A stretch of 64,000 nt of DNA from Paucibacter sp963740455 (lineage in GTDB: Bacteria > Pseudomonadota > Gammaproteobacteria > Burkholderiales > Burkholderiaceae_C). Positions 40,944-50,572 of this stretch are shown one piece after another. The notes beneath the pieces are model-generated. The model saw nothing but the letters and a program-made list of their open reading frames with translations, ran no database searches and had not been told where the DNA came from. The position numbers were made by a program, and so were the translations under genes. The stretch spans positions 62,001 to 126,000 of the forward strand of contig CAVUEF010000010.1 in assembly GCA_963740455.1 (NCBI GenBank), in the 5' to 3' direction. Position 1 is the stretch's first letter; every line of letters begins with the position of its first letter.

Positions 40944-42299
40944 ATGACAATAGCTGAAGAATGGCTCAAGGTAGAGTCGCTGGATCTCGAAGCCCAAGGG
41001 GTTGCGCACAACCAGGAGGGCAAGGTGGTGTTCATTGAAGGCGCGTTGCCTGGCGAAGAAGTGCAGGTGAGCGTTGGCCGGCGCAAGAACAACTGGGAAC
41101 AGGCCACGCTGACCGCGATGCGCGTTGAGAGCGCGCAGCGCGTGCAGCCCCGCTGCCCGCACTTCGGGCTGCATGCGGGGGCCTGCGGAGGCTGCAAGAT
41201 GCAGCACCTGCATGTGGCAGCGCAAGTTGCTGTGAAGCAGCGTGTGCTCGAAGACAACCTCTGGCACCTGGGCAAGGTGAAGGCGCAAACCCTGCTGCGC
41301 CCCATCGAAGGCCCGGCCTGGGGTTACCGCTACCGGGCGCGCTTGTCGGTGCGCTATGTGCAAAAAAAAGGCGTGGTGCTGATCGGGTTTCACGAGCGCA
41401 AGAGCCGTTATGTGGCCGATATGCAAAGCTGCGCCGTACTGCCACCGCAGGTGAGCGCCTTGCTCATGCCGTTGCGCGCCCTGATACAAGGCATGGATCA
41501 GATGGAGCGCCTGCCCCAGATCGAATTGGCCATGGGCGATCAGGTCACGGCCTTGGTGTTGCGCCATCTGGAGCCCTTGACGCCGGGCGACCTGGCGCGC
41601 TTGCGCGCCTTTGCCGCCGAGCATGGCGTGCAATGGTGGTTGCAAGCCAAGGGGCCGGACACCGTGCGTCTGCTGGACGAAGGTGGCCCCCAATTGGCGT
41701 ACGCGCTGCCCGAATTCGGTGTCGTGATGCCCTTCAAGCCGACCGACTTCACGCAGGTGAACAACGCCATCAATCAGGTCCTGGTGGGCCGTGCCGTGCG
41801 TCTGCTGAACGCTCAAAAGCACGAGCGCGTGATCGACTGGTTTTGTGGTCTGGGCAACTTCACGCTGCCCATTGCCACGCAGGCTGGTACGGTGCTGGGC
41901 ATCGAGGGCAGTGAGGCGCTGGTGCAGCGCTCGCGCGAGAATGCCAAGCTCAATGGATTGGCGGCACAGACCCGTTTCGAGGCGCGCGACCTGTTCGAAA
42001 TGACGCCCCGGCAACTGGCCGCCGATGGGGTGGCAGACAAATGGTTGATCGATCCGCCGCGCGAAGGTGCGTTTGCCCTGGTCAAGGCCTTGGCAGAGCT
42101 GATTCTGGAGCCGGGCCTGGCCCCGGCTTGGCGGCCGCCCGAGCGCATCGTCTATGTGAGCTGCGGCCCGTCGACCTTGGCACGTGACGCCGGCTTGCTG
42201 GTCCATCAGTGCGGCTATCGCTGCGTGGCGGCCGGCGCGGTGAACATGTTTCCCCACACCGCGCATGTGGAGAGCATCGCGGTGTTCGAACGCGCATGA
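40944..42299 (+). CDS. rlmD: 23S rRNA (uracil-1939-C5)-methyltransferase RlmD
   Basis: 451 residues. TRAM domain at 1-60, [4Fe-4S] cysteines Cys71, Cys81, Cys84 and Cys163, SAM-binding DWFCGLGNFTLPIA and the catalytic Cys in YVSCGPSTLARD (~407). Methylates U1939 of 23S rRNA using SAM. Ends at a terminator shared with the convergent gene. Confidence 0.93.
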   Translation: MTIAEEWLKVESLDLEAQGVAHNQEGKVVFIEGALPGEEVQVSVGRRKNNWEQATLTAMRVESAQRVQPRCPHFGLHAGACGGCKMQHLHVAAQVAVKQRVLEDNLWHLGKVKAQTLLRPIEGPAWGYRYRARLSVRYVQKKGVVLIGFHERKSRYVADMQSCAVLPPQVSALLMPLRALIQGMDQMERLPQIELAMGDQVTALVLRHLEPLTPGDLARLRAFAAEHGVQWWLQAKGPDTVRLLDEGGPQLAYALPEFGVVMPFKPTDFTQVNNAINQVLVGRAVRLLNAQKHERVIDWFCGLGNFTLPIATQAGTVLGIEGSEALVQRSRENAKLNGLAAQTRFEARDLFEMTPRQLAADGVADKWLIDPPREGAFALVKALAELILEPGLAPAWRPPERIVYVSCGPSTLARDAGLLVHQCGYRCVAAGAVNMFPHTAHVESIAVFERA

Positions 42300-42303
42300 A
42301 AAA

Positions 42304-42328
42304 AAAGGGCCCGAAGGCCCTTTCTTCT
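42304..42328. terminator. Bidirectional terminator between rlmD and the Bax-inhibitor-like gene
   Basis: Stem AAAGGGCC/GGCCCTTT with CGAA loop; A-tract on one side and TTTCTTCTT on the other, so it can stop both converging transcripts. Confidence 0.85.
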
Positions 42329-42344
42329 TGCCGGCAACGCGACC

Positions 42345-43043
42345 TCAATCGCGTTCGCCGCCGAAGATGCCCAGCAGCATGAGCAGGCTCTGGAACACGT
42401 TGTAGATGTCCAGGTACAAAGCCAGCGTGGCACTGATGTAGTTGGTTTCGCCGCCATCGATGATGCGTTTGATGTCATACAGCATGAAGGCCGAGAACAC
42501 GGCGATCGACAGCACGAGCATGGTCAGCATCATGGCCGACGATTGCACGAAGATGTTCACCACGCCGACCACCAGCAGGACGACGGCGCCGACCATCAGG
42601 AATTTGCCCATGCCCGACAGATCGCGCTTGATGATGCTGGAGAGCGAGGCCATGGTAAAAAACACGCCGGCCGTGCCGCCAAACGCCGTCATGATCAGCG
42701 TGGAGCCATTTTTGTAGCCCAGGATCACCGCCAACATGCGCGATAGCATCAGCCCCATGAAGAAGGTGAAAGCCAGCAGCGCATAGACGCCGGTGCTCGA
42801 CTCCTTGGTCTTCTCAATGGCGAACATGAAGCCGAAGGCGCCGATCAGGAACACCATCGCGCTCATGCCATTGCCCACGGTGGACAAGATGCCCGTGGAT
42901 ACGCCGACCCAGGCGCCCAGCACGGTGGGCACCAAGGACAGGGCCAGCAGCCAATAGGTATTTCTCAGCACGCGCTGGCGATCGATCGGGAGCGACCCGG
43001 CGGATGCGTTGCCACCCAGGACGGTTTGCAGGCTATCGTTCAT
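42345..43043 (-). CDS. Bax inhibitor-1 (BI-1)/YccA-YbhL family membrane protein
   Basis: 232 residues, seven membrane helices, short soluble N-terminus ending in RVLRNTYWLLALSLVPTVLG. The family pattern (FIGAFGFMFA-type helix, GFMLS-like MGLMLSRMLAVILGY) and the C-terminal ALYLDIYNVFQSLLMLLGIF are typical. Family members are pH-gated Ca2+ leak channels or FtsH regulators (YccA). AGGAGG precedes the start. Confidence 0.88.
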   Translation of the reverse strand: MNDSLQTVLGGNASAGSLPIDRQRVLRNTYWLLALSLVPTVLGAWVGVSTGILSTVGNGMSAMVFLIGAFGFMFAIEKTKESSTGVYALLAFTFFMGLMLSRMLAVILGYKNGSTLIMTAFGGTAGVFFTMASLSSIIKRDLSGMGKFLMVGAVVLLVVGVVNIFVQSSAMMLTMLVLSIAVFSAFMLYDIKRIIDGGETNYISATLALYLDIYNVFQSLLMLLGIFGGERD

Positions 43044-43078
43044 GAAGAGACCTCCTATAAATAAGTCAGCGGGCCAGT

Positions 43079-43195
43079 ATGACCTCAGCGGTCATTCTAT
43101 GGCGTTCGGCAAGTATTTGTTTGCAAGCCATCCGACCTTCCACAGCGCTGTCAGGGTTGCGTTTGCAAAAGTCTTGTGACCGCGCCGTCGGTCAC
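43079..43195. promoter_or_regulatory. Divergent intergenic region with two TGACC/GGTCA inverted repeats
   Basis: The 202-bp gap between two divergent genes contains ATGACC-N5-GGTCAT (43079-43095) and GTGACCG-N6-CGGTCAC (43176-43195). Neither is followed by a T-tract, so they are not terminators; they look like binding sites for a dimeric regulator, though the half-site spacing differs. Confidence 0.35.
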
Positions 43196-43245
43196 GCCTT
43201 GCCTTGAAGCGGTAGAGTGCGGACTTCCACTTTAGTTCAAACGCC

Positions 43246-43653
43246 ATGAATCAAAAACCTGTTCTGACCCTGGATGACGTGCGTCGCATTGCGGTGGCCG
43301 CGGAAGCTGAAGCCCTTGCCAACCGATGGGCAGTGAGCATTGCCGTTGTCGACGACGGCGGCCACCTGTTGTGGCTGCAGCGACTCGACGGCGCCGCGCC
43401 GATCTCCGCCCAGATTGCGCCTGCCAAGGCCAATACTGCCGCGCTGGGGCGTCGCGAAAGCAAGGTCTATGAAGACATCGTGAACCAGGGGCGCGTCGCC
43501 TTCTTGAGCGCACCCGGTCTGCAAGGCTTGCTCGAAGGCGGCGTGCCGATCCTGGTTGACGGGCACTGCGTCGGTGCGGTGGGGGTGAGCGGTGTGAAGT
43601 CCAGTGAAGACGCACAGATCGCCCGAGCGGGGATTGCCGCGCTGACGGCCTGA
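43246..43653 (+). CDS. GlcG/HbpS family protein
   Basis: 135 residues, full length for the family. Start LTLDDVRRIAVAAEAEALAN, then SIAVVDDGGHLLWLQRLDGA and GVPILVDGHCVGAVGVSG are the conserved blocks. Members bind haem or small cofactors and often sit beside oxidoreductases; the role here is unknown. It has no operon partner. Confidence 0.85.
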   Translation: MNQKPVLTLDDVRRIAVAAEAEALANRWAVSIAVVDDGGHLLWLQRLDGAAPISAQIAPAKANTAALGRRESKVYEDIVNQGRVAFLSAPGLQGLLEGGVPILVDGHCVGAVGVSGVKSSEDAQIARAGIAALTA

Positions 43654-43862
43654 GTCGCTGCGGCTCATCGCGCTGCCGGGGGCTTGTCCGGGCGCGCCGG
43701 CAGCGAGTCTGGGCTGCGGGCAAACCCTGATCGGTTAGAATTCAAAGGTTTACCCGCTATCACCACGCACTCAGCGAAACTCCCCCGTTTCCTCACCGGA
43801 CTCAGGCTCGTACAGGACGAAAGTCGGAGCAGAGCTGCGCGCGCACAACCCGGAGTTTCCCC

Positions 43863-45014
43863 GTGCTGCCTGTTCTGCCCCCCGCACTCCTTGCACTTGC
43901 AGACGGCACGGTCTTCAAGGGCACTTCAATCGGTGCCGCTGGTCTGAGCGTCGGCGAAGTGGTGTTCAACACCGCGCTCACCGGCTACCAGGAAATCCTC
44001 ACCGACCCGAGCTATTGCCGGCAGATCGTCACCCTGACGTATCCGCACATCGGCAACTATGGCGTCAGCGATGAAGACGTCGAGGCCGCGAAGGTTTTTG
44101 CCGCCGGTCTGATCATCAAGGACTTGCCCTTGCTGGCCTCGAATTTTCGCCAGACCCGAAGCTTGTCTCAGTACCTGCGCGACGAAGGCACGGTTGCGAT
44201 TGCGGACATCGATACCCGGCGACTGACGCGCTTGCTGCGCACCTCTGGGGCCCAGAACGGCTGCATTCTGACTTTGCCCGCCGGTCAAAAGCTCAGCGAC
44301 GCGCATGTGCTTGAGGCGATCACCAAGGCACGCCAGGCACCGAATATGGTGGGGCAGGATTTGGCCCAGGTCGTGTCCACCAAAGACGCCTACCGCTGGA
44401 CGCAGACCGAGTGGAAGCTCGGCGAAGGTTTCGGCCAGCAGAGCACGCCGCGCTTTCACGTGGTGGCCTATGACTTCGGCGTGAAGTTCAACATTCTGCG
44501 CATGCTGGCATCACGCGGCTGCAACATCACCGTGGTGCCCGCGCAAACCAGTGCCTCTGAAGTATTCAAGCTCAAGCCCGATGGCGTGTTTCTGAGCAAC
44601 GGTCCCGGCGACCCCGAGCCCTGCGATTACGCGATTGCGGCCGTGCGTGAACTGATCGAAGCGGGCCTGCCGACCTTCGGCATTTGTCTTGGGCACCAAA
44701 TCATGGCGCTGGCCTCGGGCGCCAAGACCTTCAAGATGAAGTTCGGTCACCACGGAGCGAATCATCCGGTAAAAAATCTGGATGATGGCCGCGTCAGCAT
44801 CACCAGCCAGAACCATGGTTTCGCGGTCGATATGAGCAGTTTGCCAGCGAATCTTCGCGTCACACACGTGAGCTTGTTCGACGGCACGCTGCAAGGCCTG
44901 GAGCGCACCGACAAGCCGGCGTTTTGCTTCCAGGGCCACCCCGAAGCCAGCCCCGGCCCGCACGATATTGCCTATCTGTTCGACCGCTTCATCGGTCTGA
45001 TGACCCCGGTCTGA
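43863..45014 (+). CDS. carA: Carbamoyl-phosphate synthase small subunit
   Basis: 383 residues from a GTG at 43863. C-terminal glutamine amidotransferase with nucleophile Cys275 (TFGICLGHQ) and the His359/Glu361 pair (FQGHPEASPG). Releases ammonia from glutamine for CarB; pyrimidine and arginine synthesis. The 209-bp upstream gap (43654-43862) holds no gene and probably the operon promoter and leader; TAGAAT at 43736-43741 region is a possible -10. Confidence 0.95.
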   Translation: MLPVLPPALLALADGTVFKGTSIGAAGLSVGEVVFNTALTGYQEILTDPSYCRQIVTLTYPHIGNYGVSDEDVEAAKVFAAGLIIKDLPLLASNFRQTRSLSQYLRDEGTVAIADIDTRRLTRLLRTSGAQNGCILTLPAGQKLSDAHVLEAITKARQAPNMVGQDLAQVVSTKDAYRWTQTEWKLGEGFGQQSTPRFHVVAYDFGVKFNILRMLASRGCNITVVPAQTSASEVFKLKPDGVFLSNGPGDPEPCDYAIAAVRELIEAGLPTFGICLGHQIMALASGAKTFKMKFGHHGANHPVKNLDDGRVSITSQNHGFAVDMSSLPANLRVTHVSLFDGTLQGLERTDKPAFCFQGHPEASPGPHDIAYLFDRFIGLMTPV

Positions 45015-45024
45015 CGGACTCCAT

Positions 45025-45095
45025 TTGAAACCCCCACGCTCACTTTGTTCGCTGCCTCTAAAGGGGGCCCAGGCTTCCTTCGGGACGGCCCGGCG
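45025..45095. repeat. Intergenic palindromic repeat, Comamonadaceae-like
   Basis: CCCCC (45031-45035) and GGGGG (45063-45067) flank a Ser/Cys-neutral spacer, followed by a second GC-rich imperfect hairpin (GGCCC...GGGCC region to 45092). Repeats of this shape are scattered in Comamonadaceae genomes between genes. Sits between carA and carB, so it may modulate their ratio. Confidence 0.5.
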
Positions 45096-45106
45096 GGAGA
45101 CCTGAC

Positions 45107-48100
45107 ATGCCCAAACGTACTGATCTCAACAGCATTCTCATCATCGGCGCCGGCCCCATCATCATCGGCCAGGCCTGCGAGTTCGACTATTCAGGTGCGC
45201 AGGCCTGCAAGGCGCTGCGCGAGGAAGGCTACAAGGTCATTCTGGTCAACAGCAATCCGGCCACCATCATGACCGACCCCGAGATGGCCGATGTGACCTA
45301 TATCGAGCCCATCACCTGGCAGGTGGTCGAGAAGATCATCGCCAAGGAGCGGCAGGCTTTCCCGAACGAGAAGATGGCCATCCTGCCCACCATGGGCGGC
45401 CAGACCGCGCTGAACTGTGCGCTCGACCTGCACAAGAATGGCGTGCTGGCCAAATATGACGTGGAGATGATCGGCGCCAACGAGCATGCGATCGAGAAGG
45501 CCGAAGACCGCCTGAAGTTCAAGGACGCGATGACGAGCATCGGCTTGGACTCGGCCAAGTCGGGCATTGCTCATACGCTGGAGGAAGCCTGGGTCGTGCA
45601 AAAGCGCATCCAGACAGAAATCGGTGGCAGCGGTTTCCCGATGGTGATACGCCCCAGTTTCACGCTCGGCGGCACGGGTGGGGGCATTGCCTACAACCCG
45701 GAAGAATTCGAGGAAATCTGCAGGCGCGGACTGGATTTGTCGCCCACCAAGGAGCTCCTCATCGAGGAGTCGCTGATCGGTTGGAAAGAATACGAGATGG
45801 AGGTGGTGCGCGACAGCTTGGACAACTGCATCATCATCTGCTCGATCGAGAACCTCGACCCGATGGGCATACACACGGGCGACTCGATCACGGTGGCGCC
45901 TGCGCAGACCCTGAGCGACAAAGAATACCAATTGCTGCGCAATGCCTCGATTGCCATCCTGCGCGAGATCGGCGTCGATACCGGCGGCTCGAATGTGCAG
46001 TTCTCGATCAATCCCGACAACGGCCGCATGACCGTCATCGAGATGAATCCGCGGGTCAGCCGCTCGTCGGCGCTGGCCTCCAAGGCGACCGGTTTTCCGA
46101 TTGCCAAGGTCGCCGCCAAGCTCGCTGTTGGCTATACCTTGGACGAGTTGCGCAACGACATCACGGGCGGCGCCACGCCAGCGTCGTTCGAGCCCAGCAT
46201 CGATTACGTGGTGACGAAAATTCCGCGCTTTGCGTTCGAGAAGTTTCCGGCGGCCGACTCGCGCCTGACCACACAAATGAAGTCGGTCGGCGAGGTGATG
46301 GCCATCGGCCGCACTTTCCAGGAGAGTTTTCAGAAGGCCTTGCGCGGGCTGGAAACCGGCATCGACGGCATGAGCGAGCGCTCCAGTGATCGCGACGAGA
46401 TCGTGCAGGAGATCGGCGAAGCCGGGCCTGAGCGAATTCTCTATGTGGGCGATGCCTTTCGCATCGGCATGAGCCTGGACGAAGTGTTTGAGGAAACCAG
46501 GATCGACCCCTGGTTTCTGGCCCAGATCGAAGACCTCATCAAGACCGAGCAGGTGGTGGCGCAGCGCAAGTTGGAGAGCCTATCGGCCGACGAGTTGCGC
46601 TTTCTGAAAAAGAAGGGCTTCTCGGATCGCCGCCTGGCCAAATTGATGGGCACGAATCAGCATGTGCTGCGCAAGGCGCGCCATGCCTTGGGCGTGCGGC
46701 CGGTCTACAAGCGCGTTGATACCTGCGCGGCCGAGTTCGCCACGCAGACCGCCTATCTGTACTCGACCTACGAGGACGAATGCGAGGCCGAGCCCACCAC
46801 GCGCAAGAAGATCATGGTGCTGGGCGGCGGGCCGAACCGCATCGGCCAGGGCATCGAATTCGATTACTGCTGCGTGCATGCCGCGATGGCGATGCGCGAA
46901 GACGGTTACGAGACCATCATGGTCAACTGCAACCCCGAGACCGTCTCCACCGACTACGACACTTCGGACCGCTTGTACTTCGAGCCGGTGACGCTGGAAG
47001 ACGTGCTGGAGATTGTCGAGAAAGAGAAGCCGGTCGGCGTGATCGTGCAGTACGGCGGACAGACGCCGCTCAAGCTCGCGCTCGACCTGGAAGCGAGCGG
47101 CGTGCCCATCATCGGCACTTCACCCGAAAGCATCGACATTGCCGAAGACCGCGAACGTTTTCAGAAGCTGTTGCACGAATTGGGCCTGAGGCAGCCGCCG
47201 AATCGCACCGCGCGCACCGAAGAGCAGGCGATGGCGCTGGCGCACGAGATCGGCTACCCGCTGGTGGTGCGACCGAGCTATGTGCTGGGTGGCCGCGCGA
47301 TGGAAATCGTGCACGAAGACAAGGATCTGGAGCGCTATATGCGCGAAGCGGTGCGCGTCTCCGAGAAGTCGCCGGTGCTGCTCGACCATTTTCTGCAAGA
47401 TGCGATCGAAGTCGATGTGGACTGCATCTCCGACGGCGACGAGGTGATGATAGGCGGCATCATGGAGCACGTCGAAGCTGCCGGCATCCACTCGGGCGAC
47501 TCCGCCTGTTCATTGCCGCCCTACACCTTGTCGAAACAACTTCAGGACGAGTTGCGCCGCCAGACCATTGTCATGGCCAAGGCATTGAAAGTGATCGGCT
47601 TGATGAACGTGCAATTCGCCATCCAGGGTGAAGGCGATCAGGCGGTGGTCTATGTGCTGGAGGTCAATCCACGCGCTTCGCGCACGGTGCCGTTTGTGTC
47701 CAAGGCGACCGGCCAGCCGCTGGCCAAGATCGCCGCACGCTGCATGGCGGGGCGCAAGCTCAAGGACCAGGCGGGCGCAAATGGACAAAAGCCGGGCGAG
47801 GTCGTGCCGCCTTACTTCAGCGTCAAGGAAGCGGTGTTCCCGTTCAACAAGTTCCCGGGCGTGGACCCGGTGCTCGGACCAGAGATGCGCTCGACCGGCG
47901 AGGTGATGGGCGCGGGCCGCAGCTTCGGCGAAGCCATGTTGAAGAGCCAGCTGGGTGCGGGTTCGCGCCTGCCCAGTCACGGCACGGTTCTGATATCGGT
48001 GAAGAATGCCGACAAGACGAAGGCCGTTCAGGTGGCGCGCGATCTGGTTGCCTTGGGCTATCTCGTGGTCGCCACCAAGGGCACGGCGGCGGCGATTCTT

Positions 48101-48379
48101 GAGGCCGGCGTGCCGGTGCGCGCGGTGAACAAGGTGAAGGACGGCCGCCCCCATATCGTCGACATGATCAAGGCGGGCGAGATCCAGTTGGTGTTGACCA
48201 CGGTTGATGAGACCCGCACTGCGATTGCCGACTCGCGTCACATTCGCCAGGCCGCGCTGGGCAACCGCATTACCTACTACACCACCATGGCCGGCAGCGA
48301 GGCGGCGGTGGAGGGCATGAAGTACCAGGACGATCTGGTAGTGCAATCCCTGCAAGAGCTGCACGCCGAACTGCACTAG
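45107..48379 (+). CDS. carB: Carbamoyl-phosphate synthase large subunit
   Basis: 1090 residues, two homologous ATP-grasp halves (VMVIRPSFTLGGTGGG in the first, VVRPSYVLGGRAME in the second) and a C-terminal allosteric MGS-like domain from ~945. Starts KRTDLNSILIIGAGPIIIGQ. Makes carbamoyl phosphate from bicarbonate, ammonia and two ATP with CarA. Confidence 0.97.
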   Translation: MPKRTDLNSILIIGAGPIIIGQACEFDYSGAQACKALREEGYKVILVNSNPATIMTDPEMADVTYIEPITWQVVEKIIAKERQAFPNEKMAILPTMGGQTALNCALDLHKNGVLAKYDVEMIGANEHAIEKAEDRLKFKDAMTSIGLDSAKSGIAHTLEEAWVVQKRIQTEIGGSGFPMVIRPSFTLGGTGGGIAYNPEEFEEICRRGLDLSPTKELLIEESLIGWKEYEMEVVRDSLDNCIIICSIENLDPMGIHTGDSITVAPAQTLSDKEYQLLRNASIAILREIGVDTGGSNVQFSINPDNGRMTVIEMNPRVSRSSALASKATGFPIAKVAAKLAVGYTLDELRNDITGGATPASFEPSIDYVVTKIPRFAFEKFPAADSRLTTQMKSVGEVMAIGRTFQESFQKALRGLETGIDGMSERSSDRDEIVQEIGEAGPERILYVGDAFRIGMSLDEVFEETRIDPWFLAQIEDLIKTEQVVAQRKLESLSADELRFLKKKGFSDRRLAKLMGTNQHVLRKARHALGVRPVYKRVDTCAAEFATQTAYLYSTYEDECEAEPTTRKKIMVLGGGPNRIGQGIEFDYCCVHAAMAMREDGYETIMVNCNPETVSTDYDTSDRLYFEPVTLEDVLEIVEKEKPVGVIVQYGGQTPLKLALDLEASGVPIIGTSPESIDIAEDRERFQKLLHELGLRQPPNRTARTEEQAMALAHEIGYPLVVRPSYVLGGRAMEIVHEDKDLERYMREAVRVSEKSPVLLDHFLQDAIEVDVDCISDGDEVMIGGIMEHVEAAGIHSGDSACSLPPYTLSKQLQDELRRQTIVMAKALKVIGLMNVQFAIQGEGDQAVVYVLEVNPRASRTVPFVSKATGQPLAKIAARCMAGRKLKDQAGANGQKPGEVVPPYFSVKEAVFPFNKFPGVDPVLGPEMRSTGEVMGAGRSFGEAMLKSQLGAGSRLPSHGTVLISVKNADKTKAVQVARDLVALGYLVVATKGTAAAILEAGVPVRAVNKVKDGRPHIVDMIKAGEIQLVLTTVDETRTAIADSRHIRQAALGNRITYYTTMAGSEAAVEGMKYQDDLVVQSLQELHAELH

Positions 48380-48504
48380 ACTTGACGCGTTTTCCTGATC
48401 CGCCGCCGGGGCTTGGTGTTCCAGTCCGTGCGGCGTTTTATTTCCATCCATCCGACGAGGGCAGGGCACGCAGTGGTCTGTCCCCCGGAAGTCATAGGTT
48501 GTAC

Positions 48505-48981
48505 ATGGCCACGATCCCCATCACCAAGAACGGCGCCGAGTTGCTCAAAGCCGAGTTGCACAGGCTCAAGACGGTGGACCGCCACGCCGTGATCAAGGCG
48601 ATCGCCGAGGCGCGCGCGCAGGGCGACTTGTCGGAGAACGCCGAGTACGAGGCGGCCAAAGACAAACAAGGCTTCATTGAAGGCCGCATCCTGAACCTGG
48701 AAGGCAAGCTGGCGACGGCTCAAATCATTGATCCATCGACACTGGATGCAGGTGGGCGCGTGGTGTTTGGCGCCACCGTGGATCTGGAGGAAGAAGCCTC
48801 GGGCGCTGCAGTCACCTATCAAATCGTCGGCGATGACGAGGCCGACCTGAAGCTGGGCAAGATATCGATAGGTTCGCCGATTTCGCGTGCGCTGATCGGC
48901 AAAGAGGTCGGGGACGTGGCCACGGTGCAAGCGCCTGGCGGCGTCAAGCAATACGAAATCATGCAGGTTCGCTACGTCTGA
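48505..48981 (+). CDS. greA: Transcription elongation factor GreA
   Basis: 158 residues from the ATG at 48505, exactly the family length; the frame is open upstream to 48382 but that part is not GreA-like. Coiled-coil domain with the acidic tip GDLSENAEYEAAKDKQGFIE and the C-terminal FKBP-like domain (GSPISRALIGKEVGDVATVQ). Rescues backtracked RNA polymerase. Confidence 0.96.
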   Translation: MATIPITKNGAELLKAELHRLKTVDRHAVIKAIAEARAQGDLSENAEYEAAKDKQGFIEGRILNLEGKLATAQIIDPSTLDAGGRVVFGATVDLEEEASGAAVTYQIVGDDEADLKLGKISIGSPISRALIGKEVGDVATVQAPGGVKQYEIMQVRYV

Positions 48982-48983
48982 AC

Positions 48984-49406
48984 ATGCGGTTGCTGCGCCT
49001 GCGGGCAATCATCAGCGGGGTCTGGCTGGGCATGGTTCTCAGCGTGGCGGCCATCGCTGCGCCGGCTGCCTTTGCCGTGCTGGTGCGGGTTGATGCCGGG
49101 CGCTTCGCCGGGCGACTGTTTGCGCTTGAAGCCGCGGCCAGCCTGGGATTTGCCATGCTGCTGATCCTGATCGAACGACGCTTGATGCGCGACGCGCCCA
49201 GGGCAATGACGACCGAATTGCTGTTGACCGCGGGCGCCCTGTTTTGCACGGTGGCCGGCTATTACGCGCTGCAGCCGCAAATGGAAGCGGCGCGCGCCGG
49301 GCAGGCCGGCTTGAGCTTTGCCGCCTTGCATGCGATGTCGGGCGGCTTCTTCGCGCTCAAGGGCTTGCTGCTGCTGGCCATGGCGTGGCGCAGCAGTGCG
49401 CGCTGA
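48984..49406 (+). CDS. DUF4149 membrane protein
   Basis: 140 residues with four membrane helices (WLGMVLSVAAIAAPAAFAVL; ASLGFAMLLILIERRLM; LLTAGALFCTVAGYYAL; FALKGLLLLAMAW). This small protein is conserved between greA and yhbY in Burkholderiales. Function unknown. Confidence 0.8.
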   Translation: MRLLRLRAIISGVWLGMVLSVAAIAAPAAFAVLVRVDAGRFAGRLFALEAAASLGFAMLLILIERRLMRDAPRAMTTELLLTAGALFCTVAGYYALQPQMEAARAGQAGLSFAALHAMSGGFFALKGLLLLAMAWRSSAR

Positions 49407-49883
49407 TCAGGCCTGCTGCGAGGTCTTCTTGACGCTGCGCAGGTGCTTCCTGGCACGTTTTATTTCGCCGCCCTGGGCCACGCGTTCGTTGCCCAGCACC
49501 TGGATTTTTTTCACCTGCGGCCGGTTGTTGCCGCTCTTGGAAAATTTGACGATCTTGACGGTGCGCGGCCCCGGCATGCGGTTCGGGTCTTCGGTGGCGA
49601 CGGGGTCCGCAATGGGTCGCCACAAAACCAGCAGCTTGCCAATGTGTTGAATCGGCGCGGCGCCGAGTTGTTCGCACAATTGGGCGAACGTGGTTTCGCG
49701 CATCGGGCGATCGTCGGAAAAGACGCGCACCTTGATCAGGCCGTGCGCGTTCAATGCCAGGTCGATTTCCTTGATGACGTTGGGCGTGAGCCCGTCGGAG
49801 CCGATCATCACCACGGGATCGAGGTGGTGGGCATCGGCGCGTTTTTCCTTGCGCTGGGCAGGGTTGAGTTGAATTGCAGACAT
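49407..49883 (-). CDS. yhbY: YhbY-family CRM-domain RNA-binding protein
   Basis: 158 residues from the ATG at 49883. The CRM domain is at ~1-95 (LNPAQRKEKRADAHHLDPVV, MIGSDGLTPNVIKEIDLALN) with the KIGK-like HIGKLLVLWRP. It binds pre-50S ribosomes. The basic C-terminal ~60 residues are an extension over E. coli YhbY. Divergent from rlmE with 20 bp between starts. Confidence 0.9.
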   Translation of the reverse strand: MSAIQLNPAQRKEKRADAHHLDPVVMIGSDGLTPNVIKEIDLALNAHGLIKVRVFSDDRPMRETTFAQLCEQLGAAPIQHIGKLLVLWRPIADPVATEDPNRMPGPRTVKIVKFSKSGNNRPQVKKIQVLGNERVAQGGEIKRARKHLRSVKKTSQQA

Positions 49884-49903
49884 GACCGTATTATCGACGC
49901 AGT

Positions 49904-50572
49904 ATGAAGATCGACACAAAAAGCAAGAAAGTCAACAAAGCCTGGCTGAACGAGCACATGACGGACGCCTATGTCCGCATGGCAAAGAAGGACGGCTATC
50001 GCGCGCGCGCCGCCTACAAGATCAAGGAGATCGACGAGGCACTGCAACTGTTTCGGCCCGGCCAGGTGGTGGTCGATCTGGGCGCCTCACCCGGCGCGTG
50101 GAGTCAATACCTGCGCCGTCGCTTTGCGCCCAAGGAGGCCGGTGTCGGTGGTGCCGCGGTGGGCGAATTGAACGGCACCATCATTGCGCTGGACGTGCTC
50201 GACTTTGAACCGATCGAGGGCGTCGTGTTCATCCGAGGCGACTTCCGCGAGGACGCCGTGCTGGCACAGCTCGAAGCCGAACTCGCCGGCCGGCCGGTCG
50301 ATGTGGTGGTCTCGGACATGGCTCCCAATCTGTCAGGCATCGAGGGGGCCGATGCCGCGCGCATTGCGCATCTGGTGGAGCTGGCGGTGGATTTTTCGCT
50401 CAGGCATCTCAAGCCCGAAGGCGTGCTGGTCTCCAAGGTTTTCCATGGCAGCGGCTACAGCGAATTGACCAATCTGTTCAAAAGGACGTTCAAGCGCGTC
50501 AAGCCCATCAAGCCCAAGGCGTCACGCGACAGGTCTGCGGAAACGTTTCTGGTCGGAATGGGTCTCAGGTAG
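49904..50572 (+). CDS. rlmE: 23S rRNA (uridine-2552-2'-O)-methyltransferase RlmE
   Basis: 222 residues. RrmJ/FtsJ fold: RARAAYKIKEIDEALQLFRP with catalytic Lys, VVDLGASPGAWSQYL (SAM), SDMAPNLSGIEGAD and the late Lys-Glu pair (KVFHGSG). Methylates U2552 of 23S rRNA. Upstream of ftsH as in E. coli; the 197-bp gap between them (50573-50769) holds no gene, only likely ftsH promoter sequence. Confidence 0.95.
   Translation: MKIDTKSKKVNKAWLNEHMTDAYVRMAKKDGYRARAAYKIKEIDEALQLFRPGQVVVDLGASPGAWSQYLRRRFAPKEAGVGGAAVGELNGTIIALDVLDFEPIEGVVFIRGDFREDAVLAQLEAELAGRPVDVVVSDMAPNLSGIEGADAARIAHLVELAVDFSLRHLKPEGVLVSKVFHGSGYSELTNLFKRTFKRVKPIKPKASRDRSAETFLVGMGLR

Noticed and set aside
40863..42266. 467-codon minus-strand frame opposite rlmD
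   Set aside because: rlmD has all iron-sulphur and catalytic residues; the opposite frame has no recognisable domain.
45191..46276. 361-codon minus-strand frame inside carB
   Set aside because: Antisense of a highly conserved gene; GC-rich codon bias keeps it open.
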